Shown: in pieces, positions 18,001 to 21,120 of the stretch
Layout of the letters: each line of letters begins with the position of its first letter
How positions within the stretch are numbered: the first letter of the stretch is position 1
Origin: Pseudonocardia hierapolitana
GTDB lineage: Bacteria; Actinomycetota; Actinomycetes; Mycobacteriales; Pseudonocardiaceae
DNA length: 64,000 nt
Assembly: GCF_007994075.1 (NCBI RefSeq)
Contig: NZ_VIWU01000001.1
Coordinates: 4,092,001-4,156,000 of the forward strand
Direction: 5' to 3'
Translations under genes and position numbers: made by a program
The notes under the pieces: model-generated
The model's input: the letters and a program-made list of their open reading frames with translations, nothing else
Database searches by the model: none
What the model was told of the DNA's origin: nothing

Positions 18001-19201
18001 CGAGCGCAACGGCTCGTGGCTCAGCCTCGTCCACGCCGCCGTGGTGGTCGCGCTCCATTCGGATCCCGCCCGGTCGTCGCGCGTGCTCGACGTGCTCGGC
18101 CCCCTGCCCGGCGCCATCTCGGCGGCCGGCCCGAACGCCAACGTCGTGGCCCTGATGGCCGACGCCACGGCCACCGTTCAGGCGGTCGGGACCGGGGTGG
18201 CGCCGCGGCCGTCCATGCAGGTCTGGACGCCCCCCGATCCGGACGCGCCGGGCGAGCAGCCGGGTACCGCGATGTCGGGAACGGTGACGCTGTACCACGG
18301 CACGACCGACCGCGGCGCCGACAGCATCCGCAGCCGGGGCATCGACCTCTCCGTTCAGCGCGATCGCACCGATTTCGGAACCGGCTTCTACACGACACCC
18401 GATCACTGGGACGCCCGCCGAATGGCACGCAAGCGCGCGCAGGCGCACGGGGGAGTTCCGGTCGTCCTCCGGTTCGACGTACCGGCCGAGGCGTTGAACG
18501 AGATGTCCGGGATCTGGTTCCCGAGAGCGAGCCGGGAGTACCAGGAATTCGTCCGGATGATGCGCCTCAAGGGCCGCAGGCACGCGTTCGACTGGGTGCG
18601 GGGACCGGTGCTGTACAGCGTTCGCGACTTCCTGGCCGGCGGCGAGGTGAACGCTTCCGGTGACCAGGTCTCCTTCCACACGCCGCGGGCGGCGGAGGTG
18701 CTCGCGGCGCAGCTCGTCGGTGAACGCTCGGTGCGGCCGCCCGGCCCGAACGGTTTCGAGTGCCAGTGTGGCGAGAACCATTGGGGCATCCACGGCGCCG
18801 CCGGCCTCCTGCCCTGGTACCGCGACGGCGACGGGATGGATTGGTTCCTGCTGCAGCAGCGGGCGCGCGGCGACTACGCGGGGACCTGGGGCCTGCTGGG
18901 CGGCGCCCGCGAGGCGGGCGAGTCGGCGGAACAGGCGGCGATCCGGGAAGCCGCTGAGGAAGGCGGCCTCCTCCCGTCGGCTTACACGATTCTCGGGTCG
19001 TTCCTGGACGATCACGGCGGTTGGGGGTTCACCACGGTGTTCGCCGTGGTGAGCTCGCGGGACATCGGATTCCGCCGAAATCGGGAAACCAGCCGGCTGG
19101 AATGGATCCGGCGGGACTGGGTCCCGACGCTCGATCTGCATCCCGGCCTGGCCGCCACGTGGAACGAACTGATGAGGGTGTTCCCCGGGAGGTTCGCGTG
19201 A
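2..19201 (+). CDS. Giant multi-domain ART/NUDIX membrane protein (5' end outside window)
   Basis: The frame is open from base 2, so the true start is probably upstream. The first start-like codon is TTG at 23; residues here are numbered from it (6,392 aa). Domains in order: ART-like fold (60-146), Zn-ribbon plus NUDIX (463-613), membrane block (~660-780), long helical region, LT/cholera-toxin-like ART (2225-2360), kinase-like domain (2390-2612), NUDIX (2636-2760), MFS-like membrane block (~2946-3346), helix-hairpin resembling RNA polymerase alpha-CTD (~3352-3416), more membrane segments (~3437-3720), trypsin-like pseudoprotease (~4660-4847), membrane block (~5104-5303), second kinase-like domain (~5471-5656), DUF3990-type ART (6087-6233), NUDIX (6247-6390). 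Three short HE-containing modules recur at about 2803-2896, 3770-3866 and 4126-4250. ART plus many accessory modules recalls polymorphic toxins, but no T7SS or RHS export signal is visible. The stop overlaps the next ATG (ATGA). The function of the whole protein is unknown. Confidence 0.85.
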   Translation: MAPSLRRLLAWHPELAGVPAEDLLAGRDYTRWGSRFNRALRSVDVAELARWTVHIRMLVSGLNQLPVRGWVNRGVYFESAGSANRFVERYVPGRTVTESQIISASKRKGFSPTVKFRIFSVTGGYSGLVSSVPAHHEVTFRPGTTFHVLYKQQDRRGRWTLVLVEAGPEGPEAPWPGLRDEVLRGALAARIARGGKYRSLYHVATLKDPVERLFTKGETPSPGRYLLFGAGMAVAVVLVTALGPPLVVGFPVYVAAHRLAREVVHLTHRSWLAGHRWTWRLLRRVPVVPDAVVGTRPFTENEQGEIRTALAQAWEAAAGRSPRGSGSARALLRSERWVLGPLRTRLRGWEVRVVAPTNLAQVLAGRGTDAVEAVRLANRLVVSLDATDRVAYLTTEMVGATVRHTKEYRLLGKHWWGGFLGLLAEHGSAGLAGGASVESLDGFLGLVRSRLGVPTAPPAVRHPRFGKPRWTSCTGCGHRHRGPAGAAGLLLVHRAPNGTRWVLLQQRARRNQHAGTWGLPGGAAAPGEVPDGTAVRETFEETGLRVGHDYTLAGRSYVDDHGDWSFVTVLGHADSLITTRLSGSARGESADVRWFPVDDVPTLPLEPGLAIAWPVVAVVLLEQGAAVPHASTDPLDRERFLHPARGPPPEEARKGAAAGGGGGSWVRTLIGALLRPEVLAGAGMAAGGSLIAAGAGWEVVGAGLVILLEAVVLRQVGTVLRHRWDPASPMPSRLHLLLAAAGSDVGHAFLLRVASFAAGVAIGAAVGIPGVTAVGGLAMVVLPPDGGFGGPAGERGDRQRGEGHGGEGQRGVLLPEAGAESGVLAPIPGVRVRSSSRHGPTGRPTTFDEWEIEDLRAMPALPSDAPAQVRDWVGLWRRATVELVSGRTDGPAVGELLARSGRTAEDLPVLVRHHGTNELTSDAVPYLTAAEYRLDVGADGVRRLHLFGLRGDGLEVYALVATHFAAWAGFSAAQVPWVARLAVGGTADAAGISAKWVPVRTLSQLRQLAGPFLDRLIEQFDPDAGALVTWIRHAFGASELERAFLRAALDYAAEFAAKADEVRRNHRDVTLLVEQADGLELGFHRYGETDDEAFDGPPGVGQLRVSERDALSGVLPALRPLRSRRLLRMLPAEATDLVVVSERELAEALTRAGVPEVPGLLYRLTVAEVEGQGYTTDARVEERHRHVEADRWSRYGHERDRFSGWSERSRGPDHVWQEVREAALREWPWLARHGWVRLPHGAGSPLWQPALVAALSGSELSDPDTVADLAAELRGARGFSLPALLARATSELLAGRHRGPAVLLLRARAGLRFGRRPLLPIAFHRMTGPVADPGGGLPIDAGARWDPATGVLRIYGADAAGLAEMTAVALLAHWFGVEPGYAVQLALPIETALDPGGAPVRAHREIEALIAGGNHRALHDLYSWARRDGRHRFTHRPARSRLGLHIPFWWVWGELGPVVRSRTPAARRLAHYARAVGEYLPAPWVQEHNGDGADVMRLRQGTDRVLSVRRSAAAAALLRNNDEPVEVPWVLWHPDLRIALLRAGAAWQAGGAPIARVAGLDVRQATVDDVRVLLITRPDGELVKMLVTDMVAGGPGPRLAVWRDVLAAVAAQRGAADRGEDPLAWLLGRFALTIDALLALIEQNGWRFLRHPGYHNHTREEFQQAKRLVPDALRLLVAMVARDERHGRVEELAGELADSWAGASREQRAPAAEALVAAGVFSLAEVSPGQLTDALAPAASNVLAESRKALRGERPDFGLAGERLGLAGVFHQLAALDLAADAVAAHDRAQLYSVLSRLYGRLAGEPGDLGYWRQVTDLLGQLAQLPIGPRDGLDRAAFTTLAAALDGGVREPAAASDLAVPPAWLAEALAAATGRGSVPGWLDEFWQAASPLRRLALMLIVAKAGAPAPSLLAEDPRGHAPVARAGGLDVHHLFIGDQRMFLLTRPNGELVRVVVVDALEPEAPTGQPVAGLPGDVDAAGPLVRLREGITAWRAALPAVDAGETGERLGRLLDRLTLMIDELELLLGRIARHTPSRSSVDSRRGDEDWRLEELVEHASRLLVSVAAHRDAAYALVSEYQLEVPEPGLADPLDPDELRDVSGPLRVVVRMGSLSLQSDATTWRRHHSARTVLTQSRRTSRSEATELPAALTSAQPTTPGDARERSTRWWRLVKRDQELRDAIKLFRGNNRQVQAYLQRLKQWGSNPPEDELRPDLLREAEQVDDALLLAGRAPVEVVYRGESWHPTLPPLPADPATAATIVAEGQSSSPFALGDVRETDSIQFVSYERDYAMAYASTRGGLSVLNAYLTDNAVWLAATGIYPKNEGLLPRGHRSVLVGITPSPFPGIDYQFTWADEHLLDEVSAPSPIELAAAGTGDVLEWFTPVVARGWRKVGGQRGSNPGGTYRAADGTDYYVKRSHSKDHARNEVLTAVLARLARVDTAELRLVILPGGRLGVASKIRPDARHDFGERVRSRHYRARVQQGFAPAAWLGNWDVVGSGDNILTDGDEPFWADLGGGLLFRARGAAKGAAFGDVVTEWDVLRGRTSSHDPDARNPQAASVFGDMTDAQLTASAQLVAGVSSERIDAAVNAAGFAPHTTRMLAARLKARRADIADRAGITLPTEPAFAAIADVDVSEPPLPSAATVSAGIVIVERGKLWLIEPKGGFGGYRFTFPKGRVEPGLSAQQNAHREVWEETGLRARIVGYLGDHRGNTTITRFYLGVRDGGSPLSPDPTPYVEGGRETASVRLVTPTEAARLLNKDRDQRVLARVEAALRGTAPGEGGLVAVNPFGHRALRAMEGAARTLYDAAVPVDRERFSHLPRAPPGVTVLVAPAGLRPAGAEGVIAFGWHARGVVLVFADTLAEIDALIGAGRLPASWWTRLLAHEHDFHLAADRHTGLWHGLHTIGLVARLVLARATALSGSLARGTGERLVAGARLSGWLRARQGELLGLHVGVGMTVAMAATYATFDIAATYGVPATSTLLLAFAGWGVGGLSLLVNAVFGKRLGVNAALGIGLAASAALAAIAVAPAAFGVLLVLYGLGGMMISASAIFQASLARHPLEAAAAGDRQDRVQTWSSVGRAWLPLAVAGSVFVLSGWRGAAVALGLMTAALSAATWVALRGGLAPPAVAGSSWRQARDSMAAAAKRAWRAPLRFVVSVPLLGFLIGFPIGWMLGAVSPMLKVHMPWLDAQFVVWAAAVVTFVHRYAAVWANGWWAGAKAKRPWMGTLVGASLPMVTVPLLLGALLAWPHAASSAIPLVGMFVAVSIAFQLPMGPTTALTRGVAGTSRFLVGTQLGAAAGVGLTQLVVAGLAPGGLTVATAGAVELTLGIGYVVVTGVMFVVARLVTRFKVGSIARLEAAIAGQAGNATAAEIMAVLEGHGILNIGDLITHTAGELRAIGLTGEQVVLIERGLAELGHNLRGPPPAGPSGPAGPSRPSSGGPSGVAGFWARTGGRAAAGLARWAAGLARAAVVGAVAALALAATPGVAAAGTAGVAVGGWVAPTWLVYVALGFGAWLVWAVGVALAAEFSSAPAKVRRQLARTSKVIGLIGFLLQVWLLAWGLPVFGVEPGVGSLAAVLGLSAVAGVAGSLARSSSWGRKAVPFTGTAAVVGFTVAAAVVGLAWAGLPLFGGQPVAWHAGLYLGLVGVLGLLGAGHTVVELARNPQPRGPVSVRTRLAAVVVFAANVVVIAVATAGLVTLLRMIDPVHELLHALFGWVPQWLRWALLANSAVMGARERAARFVRAHRAEPDAADGRNTGSGALAVELSDAARDGYEAALRETPPSPLPTRHGGGRGVLVPARALRDHGIGDETLRNVIAYTLDGRVYVTDEQLAVIRWLQRGGLLPADWLEQVLDHEHTYRVERPTSPDELGAWRERRRQNAGRLVEQWLRALEADPTALAVGPVEAAARRLSEWQPRWSTDLAALALLVDPRAVRGEDWHDAVVQLRETLDRLFADPAAAPAVVEVWIAHQRLRESLSDIPELGTPTPAAEALRDAISQAVVDEMDAVRAAGVPDPLIEGLMGFRLKWQLWLIAYQDLYDANITRHARRNADQQIARWREYETTLKEALADPGPLTEHWRTLLGHARRLHDGMTARQRAAGELFAAELDRAVNPPGPSGQSGAVLDGEWGTGREDRWVKLLPQLERLGTTHENDPADPRAPPGVLEIPLDEAVYDLLRANGLADLPGRLVGYYWADRDVVVVFAPTLYRLRVAGLFEQLLAHEDFFHRQGRIRERNDAGLTHDEDEAEIIRLLAAAFPLVNAIAYDSAGERVAPTATHVELVRAALAERAAADAIERRSDELTSHAAGAAEPSTLALVDQLNERLSEMLAAAGMDQVVVVYLAFDASTVVTDRALFLEGILQLPVAVRRGLWVDDPLVEFDDRLAALVRGVPAAVEEALRVRRLIRFVVRQVEWASAAWELGRVDAALVRLARAGDGIPAARAALARPGAWPARVDDHPAHALDRAEAQAAELLAATGTPGVLHRIGQRVFDVMDRDGLDRTLTSLAELAPAPVELVRAAVTEHPGLVLDDGGWVSVLDVRPAPVPPRAPGDTGLELPGTLAPGGPLTALASAWLVGEHRPLSPIERSGWLIALIGRAWQASRGPAAVIGRTEIHRVASAVPDGLRLLGPDATDAPELVLVVQRVRGGRHRLVNAFPTATGDLSQREMWLVDSVLAVRGGGELLGTGWAVAPDLVLAPLSAFAGRDLWDVTVDGVAPDEVIALTPDSFGVAAPLVARARRLGRMLFGFDLGTADLVVLHVPGLHAVPLPVTTDAVAVGTPLLVAARDAAQVLRPTLAPVVATGPATVTLAAPLDPAALGSPVLTKDGQVAGMITHIDRESGLATALVAPLLVAGAAAARAEVRAAGATPAVLLDHVALRLDLAGAARDAGRPGEARRHLRRVEFALDHIAAELGSRRDGRLPDAGFDAAFDRLVHLARRWWLELQAARGPPADAAAADRAIDLASVLLGAERSPAARLAEAALAVGQPTAWRVHLHHAVDAAGLAAIRRALTPPSTGHRPTRADLEQAHRSLGLLIGRLPAELGDPLAAVLARWTIPGEPPAGLLAYVEGELPDELPGLAGFALAAARYHLWQARPGTGRTGGSGLGTALTIAGLTGAAWWGLAAVPGGSGTAEATSLHHAAPAAAEGDTTVLKALVLLAAAYVVYRMLRAAGEWVGRTLGTIGEAIVDLLRWPLDAAVAAGKGLVSRLRWVLLGTATGWVAAATGYGVPAVVVGLVLAVLPGLVALVVVTVPELRGRDPADWVRHLVRAWYELRPPWQVGAGLIAGAALWGYVGGDAGAAAMAAAIVPGLGGGAHRPTERRGVVIAESDRGLVVVTDPAAVAPVLDEVRELWARNDLVPVDPLELGPSGLWVSVGLWPFRAGRTPALAVRGLRDVRVLHVLDVDRLAVITPVESSGAVISGFDEQTRVALEHEIVRGLYGGNPDNGWRPVVRDVDPSLGDRVAVAPATLPAVEYVATLDRKRGLPTAVLVRVRGPDPRLLVVHPRGPEHLDRALDTAAAYRVLGAPAVLTWPAVLPEHVLDPHGGVVLGAGETVEVGHYRGGSEVDLDEPLQRAQVARLLGIASVLGDIDLRAVKKINLVLDRFGNVGLVDFDAGMRLDPEPAEAHFQIVIEGAPFETRSAQEIFGVLTEADVLAGYEYVVERRAELLAVIRDPARRLIVGARVDWMSQVVAAGRLPGWLREQLAEAQEIAAAAHPGERLPDHAYRPGFSPEQTQLITWALARIRQEQAAPPDGSGGNRDPPVAGLRTDEALLVFRGELLAAELRGHVSEAEAADLVERLVTFAWYDADGLVVAVGEERYAELARLGALREAIDGARSRAPPPADPLERLRATDADDPAFWGVAGLVLERIVEDGAARDGYETALQRIAERLLAGSLRGGRELADDYLRWIAPRLGSPSWLAKWWPTASLPARVALGVLVALVGDPGWLRELPKKRRDARDLARLVRLWTDRNLAEHTSALTDVLRAASAVTRTPAGERNGSWLSLVHAAVVVALHSDPARSSRVLDVLGPLPGAISAAGPNANVVALMADATATVQAVGTGVAPRPSMQVWTPPDPDAPGEQPGTAMSGTVTLYHGTTDRGADSIRSRGIDLSVQRDRTDFGTGFYTTPDHWDARRMARKRAQAHGGVPVVLRFDVPAEALNEMSGIWFPRASREYQEFVRMMRLKGRRHAFDWVRGPVLYSVRDFLAGGEVNASGDQVSFHTPRAAEVLAAQLVGERSVRPPGPNGFECQCGENHWGIHGAAGLLPWYRDGDGMDWFLLQQRARGDYAGTWGLLGGAREAGESAEQAAIREAAEEGGLLPSAYTILGSFLDDHGGWGFTTVFAVVSSRDIGFRRNRETSRLEWIRRDWVPTLDLHPGLAATWNELMRVFPGRFA
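200..460 (+). other. Domain: ADP-ribosyltransferase-like fold 1
   Basis: Residues about 60-146 of the giant protein. The order of motifs fits the R-S-E type ART fold: Arg in 'NRGVYF', an S-A-S strand in 'IISASK' where the family has S-T-S, and 'HHEVTFRPGTTFHV' at the place of the ExE motif followed by the usual PGTxFxV strand. The first Glu of ExE is His here, so NAD-dependent transfer may be lost or altered. Confidence 0.55.
1411..1860 (+). other. Domain: zinc-ribbon plus NUDIX 1
   Basis: A short 'CTGCGHRH' metal-binding-like knuckle leads into a NUDIX fold. The NUDIX box is complete (G-x5-E-x7-R-E-T-F-E-E-T-G-L, residues about 513-536), so the metal-binding Glu pair is kept. The closest-looking family is actinobacterial NUDIX proteins that begin with C-x-C-G..HWG..GAAGLLL. 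The substrate is unknown; ADP-ribose or NAD-type substrates are an inference from the ART neighbour. Confidence 0.8.
6697..7110 (+). other. Domain: enterotoxin-like ADP-ribosyltransferase 2
   Basis: Residues about 2225-2360. It opens with 'VVYRGESWHP' (the R strand of LT/cholera-toxin-like ARTs), continues with 'FVSYERDYAMAYA', which matches the family's fVSTT...A..A helix, and ends with 'LLDEVSAPSPIEL' at the place of the catalytic Glu and a P-I/G-I strand. Assigned by motif order only. Confidence 0.5.
7190..7860 (+). other. Domain: HipA/PI-kinase-like domain 1
   Basis: Residues about 2390-2612. It has a Lys in 'DYYVKR' after a glycine-containing strand, 'NWDVVGSGDNIL' resembling a catalytic D...N loop, and 'WADLGGGLLF' in the position of the metal-binding DFG-like motif. 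This layout fits HipA or lipid-kinase-like enzymes that have no Gly-rich P-loop. Confidence 0.45.
7930..8310 (+). other. Domain: NUDIX 2
   Basis: Residues about 2636-2760, with 'FPKGRVEPG' and 'HREVWEETGL'. The REVxEExG core is intact, but the first Glu of G-x5-E is Leu ('EPGLSA'), so the box is one residue short of consensus. Confidence 0.75.
8860..10060 (+). other. Domain: MFS-like membrane block
   Basis: Residues about 2946-3346 hold about ten to twelve hydrophobic segments with small basic loops and a central cytoplasmic-like stretch, as in a major facilitator-type transporter. No transporter signature motif A was found, so this is a fold-level resemblance. Membrane-inserted blocks recur at nucleotides 1990-2340, 10330-11180 and 15330-15930. 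Confidence 0.5.
10075..10270 (+). other. Domain: helix-hairpin-helix resembling RNAP alpha-CTD
   Basis: Residues about 3352-3416 read 'GILNIGDLITHTAGELRAIG' and continue with a second helix ending in ...LAELG. This has the pattern of the alpha C-terminal domain (GI.TI.DLL..T..EL..I.GLG...l.ei...L...G). A Pro/Gly/Ser linker follows. A nucleic-acid or protein-binding role is inferred. Confidence 0.4.
14000..14560 (+). other. Domain: trypsin-like pseudoprotease
   Basis: Residues about 4660-4847. 'GTGWAVAPDLVLAPLSAF' lines up with the His strand of trypsin/HtrA proteins (GTGFVVAPxLVLTAAHV) but has no His. 'TADLVVLHV' keeps the Asp strand. 'ALGSPVLTKDGQVAGM' replaces GDSGGPV, so the nucleophile Ser is lost. 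The adjacent downstream gene encodes a protease with all three residues. Confidence 0.55.
16435..16990 (+). other. Domain: kinase-like domain 2
   Basis: Residues about 5471-5656. 'GDIDLRAVKKINLVLDR' followed by 'NVGLVDFDAGM' matches the D...N / (D)FD-type catalytic and metal loops and parallels the same pair of motifs in the first kinase-like domain. No clear ATP-anchoring Lys strand was identified, so activity is uncertain. Confidence 0.35.
18280..18720 (+). other. Domain: DUF3990-type ADP-ribosyltransferase 3
   Basis: Residues about 6087-6233. 'LYHGTTDRGADSIRSRGI', 'DFGTGFYTTPDHWDARRMA', 'FDWVRGPV' and 'DQVSFHTPRA' match the ordered motifs of DUF3990 (YHGT...I...GI; DFG.GFYTT; D.V.GPV; Q.xFHT). 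This is the best preserved ART-like module and lies next to the last NUDIX domain. Confidence 0.75.
18760..19190 (+). other. Domain: zinc-knuckle plus NUDIX 3
   Basis: Residues about 6247-6390. It opens with 'CQCGENHWGIHGAAGLL' and has a complete box (G-x5-E-x7-R-E-A-A-E-E-G-G-L). It resembles NUDIX 1 in its lead-in and in the 'LDDHGGWGFTTVFA' strand, pointing to duplication of an ART/NUDIX unit inside the gene. Confidence 0.8.
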
Positions 19202-19263
19202 TGGCGCAGTTCAACCGTGGCGGCCGCCGTGGCCGCCAGATGGAGAGGAATCCCCGTCGATGA
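19201..19263 (+). CDS. 20-aa arginine-rich coupled micro-ORF
   Basis: Twenty codons, seven of them Arg (residues 6, 9, 10, 12, 16, 19, 20). Its ATG at 19201 overlaps the TGA of the giant gene (ATGA), and its own TGA overlaps the ATG of the protease gene at 19260 (ATGA again). GGGAGG sits eight bases ahead of its ATG and GGAGAGG lies inside it, ahead of the protease start. This is what a translated coupling ORF looks like. A strongly cationic short peptide is possible but not shown. It could also be a simple re-initiation bridge. Confidence 0.5.
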   Translation: MAQFNRGGRRGRQMERNPRR

Positions 19264-20513
19264 TCGAGATCAGGTCCGCACCGGACGCGGAGACGGCCCA
19301 CGTCCTGCGCGTGAAGCCGGAGGAGGTCCCGGCGCAGCGGTACCCGCTCCTGCGGGCATTGCTGTGGTGGGCGCCGCCCGCCACCGCGATGCTGGCGGGT
19401 GGGTGGACCGCGGCGATGGTCCTCGTGGCCGCGGGGCGGACGTCCGACCCGACCGTCCTGATCACCTGCGGGGTGGCGACCGCCGTCGCGGTCTTCGGCG
19501 GGATGTGCCTGTTCGAGCGGCTGGTCGGCCTGCCGGGCGCGGCACTGGGAGCGGGCGTCACCGTCCAGCTCATCCACTCCCCGTTCGTGGAGACCGGGAT
19601 CATCCCGGGCTGGTCGGCGTCGGCGGGCTGGGTCCTCACGGCGGTCGTGACCGGGGTGCTGATCTGGCGGGTGCACGCGCGACGGCCACCGATGATCCGC
19701 ACGGCCCAACCCGTGGTGACGGCAGGGGAGGCGCTCGACGAGCTGGCCGGCGCCGGCTCGAGCGCGTCGGGGCGGGTGACGGTCTCGGGGCGGTTCGGGC
19801 TCTCGGGGTGGCCACGCACGGCGCTGCAGGCCGTGGAGCTGCCCGGGAACCCGCCCCCGGAGATCGACGCGGTGGTCAGCATCGAGACGCGGTCGAGCCG
19901 GGGCACCGCGTTCGTGATCCGCAACGACGGCAGGCATGCCGACCTGGTGACCAACGATCACGTGATCGGCGCCGCGCGCTCGGCGCGCGTCAGCGTGGCC
20001 GGGACGGTCCGCGCCGCCGCCCCGCTCCCGCGCCCGGACCCCGAGCGGTTCGCGGGGGCGCTCGCCGAGCACGTGCCGGACCTCGACGAAGCGCGGTGCC
20101 GGCAGCTGGCGCAGGAGTCCGACCTGCGCCTGCTCCGGATCGACTCCGCCGGTCTCCCGGTGGAGTCGCTCCAGATCTCCACGGCGGACGCGGTGGACGC
20201 GCTCGCGCTGTCGGTCGGCTACCCGCACGGCGGGGTGCCGCGGTTCGTCTGGCCGGCGAACCCGGTGCCGCTCCCCGCGATCGGGGTCGGTCGGCTCGTC
20301 GCGCGCGACGGCGGCGCCGTGCTCTGGACGCCGTGGCGGGTGCAGCGCGGCAACTCCGGTGGACCGGTGCTCGTGCGGGAGCACGGCCGGCTGCGCGTCG
20401 CGGCGGTCACCTACGTGCAGCACGACCGGCGCGGCTCACGGGGCGACGCGGCCCACATCGCGGCGCCCGTCCTGCGGGCGTACCTCGCCGCGGTCGACGG
20501 GGACCGCCCGTGA
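19260..20513 (+). CDS. Membrane-anchored trypsin-like serine protease
   Basis: 417 aa. The N-terminal half has about four hydrophobic segments (residues ~28-150, ending 'VLTAVVTGVLIWRVHARR'), so the protein is probably an integral membrane protein with the protease domain in the C-terminal half. The domain is of the HtrA/trypsin type: 'GTAFVI', 'LVTNDHVIGA' (His234), 'ESDLRLLRID' (Asp288) and 'QRGNSGGPVL' (Ser366), so the triad is complete. No PDZ domain follows. The ATG at 19260 has GGAGAGG about ten bases upstream and overlaps the stop of the 20-aa ORF. Coupling to the giant gene suggests it acts on, or with, that protein. Cleavage of the giant protein into modules is an inference. Confidence 0.85.
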   Translation: MIEIRSAPDAETAHVLRVKPEEVPAQRYPLLRALLWWAPPATAMLAGGWTAAMVLVAAGRTSDPTVLITCGVATAVAVFGGMCLFERLVGLPGAALGAGVTVQLIHSPFVETGIIPGWSASAGWVLTAVVTGVLIWRVHARRPPMIRTAQPVVTAGEALDELAGAGSSASGRVTVSGRFGLSGWPRTALQAVELPGNPPPEIDAVVSIETRSSRGTAFVIRNDGRHADLVTNDHVIGAARSARVSVAGTVRAAAPLPRPDPERFAGALAEHVPDLDEARCRQLAQESDLRLLRIDSAGLPVESLQISTADAVDALALSVGYPHGGVPRFVWPANPVPLPAIGVGRLVARDGGAVLWTPWRVQRGNSGGPVLVREHGRLRVAAVTYVQHDRRGSRGDAAHIAAPVLRAYLAAVDGDRP

Positions 20514-20518
20514 TCGGG

Positions 20519-20959
20519 TCAGGCCACGAGCGGTTCCAGGACGAAGACCGGGATCTCGCGGGTCGTCTTCTTCTGGTAGTCGGCGTAGTCCGGGTAGGCC
20601 TCGACGGCCCGTTCCCACCAGATCGCCTTCTCCTCGCCGGTGACCTCGCGCGCCTTGAAGTCACCGGTCTCCGTGCCGTCCTGCAGCTCGACGTGCGGCT
20701 CGGCCTTGACGTTGTAGTACCAGACGGGGTGCTTCGGGGCGCCGCCGAGGGAAGCGACGATGGCGTAGTGGCCCCCGTGCTCCACGCGCATCAGCGGCAC
20801 CTTGCGCAGCTTGCCCGTCTTGGCGCCGCGGGTGGTCAACAGCACGACGCGACGGCCCTTGATGTCGACGCTCTCCGTCGTCCCGGTCTCGAAGATCTTC
20901 TCGGTCTGCTCCCGCACCCATCCGGTGGGGCTGATCTCGTATTCACCCTCGAGTGGCAT
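20519..20959 (-). CDS. Nitroreductase/deazaflavin (F420)-dependent reductase, Ddn-like
   Basis: About 146 aa. It has the hallmarks of the F420H2-dependent quinone/nitro-reductase family: an N-terminal '[17 protein letters not shown]', the strand '[20 protein letters not shown]' with its GxKTG.LR phosphate-contacting motif, and '[19 protein letters not shown]'. These split-barrel enzymes use F420, which mycobacteria and pseudonocardiae make, in redox housekeeping and detoxification. The start at 20959 follows the family pattern; TTG 20974 and an upstream GTG are also open. The gene converges on the protease gene with five bases between them and is divergent from the thiD riboswitch. Confidence 0.85.
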   Translation of the reverse strand: MPLEGEYEISPTGWVREQTEKIFETGTTESVDIKGRRVVLLTTRGAKTGKLRKVPLMRVEHGGHYAIVASLGGAPKHPVWYYNVKAEPHVELQDGTETGDFKAREVTGEEKAIWWERAVEAYPDYADYQKKTTREIPVFVLEPLVA

Positions 20960-21026
20960 GTGGTGGTCCAACACGGCGGCCCTGCCGGATCTTCCCTCGC
21001 CCCTCCGGACGGGTTACGGTCGGGCG

Positions 21027-21116
21027 TAGACGGGAGCTCGCAGCAGCGGGCTGAGAGGGTGGCTGGTGCGCCACCGACCGCAGGAACCTGTCCGGGTAAT
21101 GCCGGCGTAGGGAGGC
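21027..21116 (+). promoter_or_regulatory. TPP riboswitch (THI element) upstream of thiD
   Basis: The conserved core is easily read: 'GGGCTGAGAGGGT' (pyrimidine-sensing arm), 'GACCGCAGGAACCTGTCCGG' and 'GGTAATGCCGGCGTAGGGAG'. A 'GGTGGCTGGTGCGCCACC' hairpin fills the variable P3 arm. The closing helix ends at the GGGAGG that serves as thiD's ribosome site (spacing about six), so TPP is likely to repress translation initiation. Confidence 0.95.
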
Positions 21117-21120
21117 GAAA

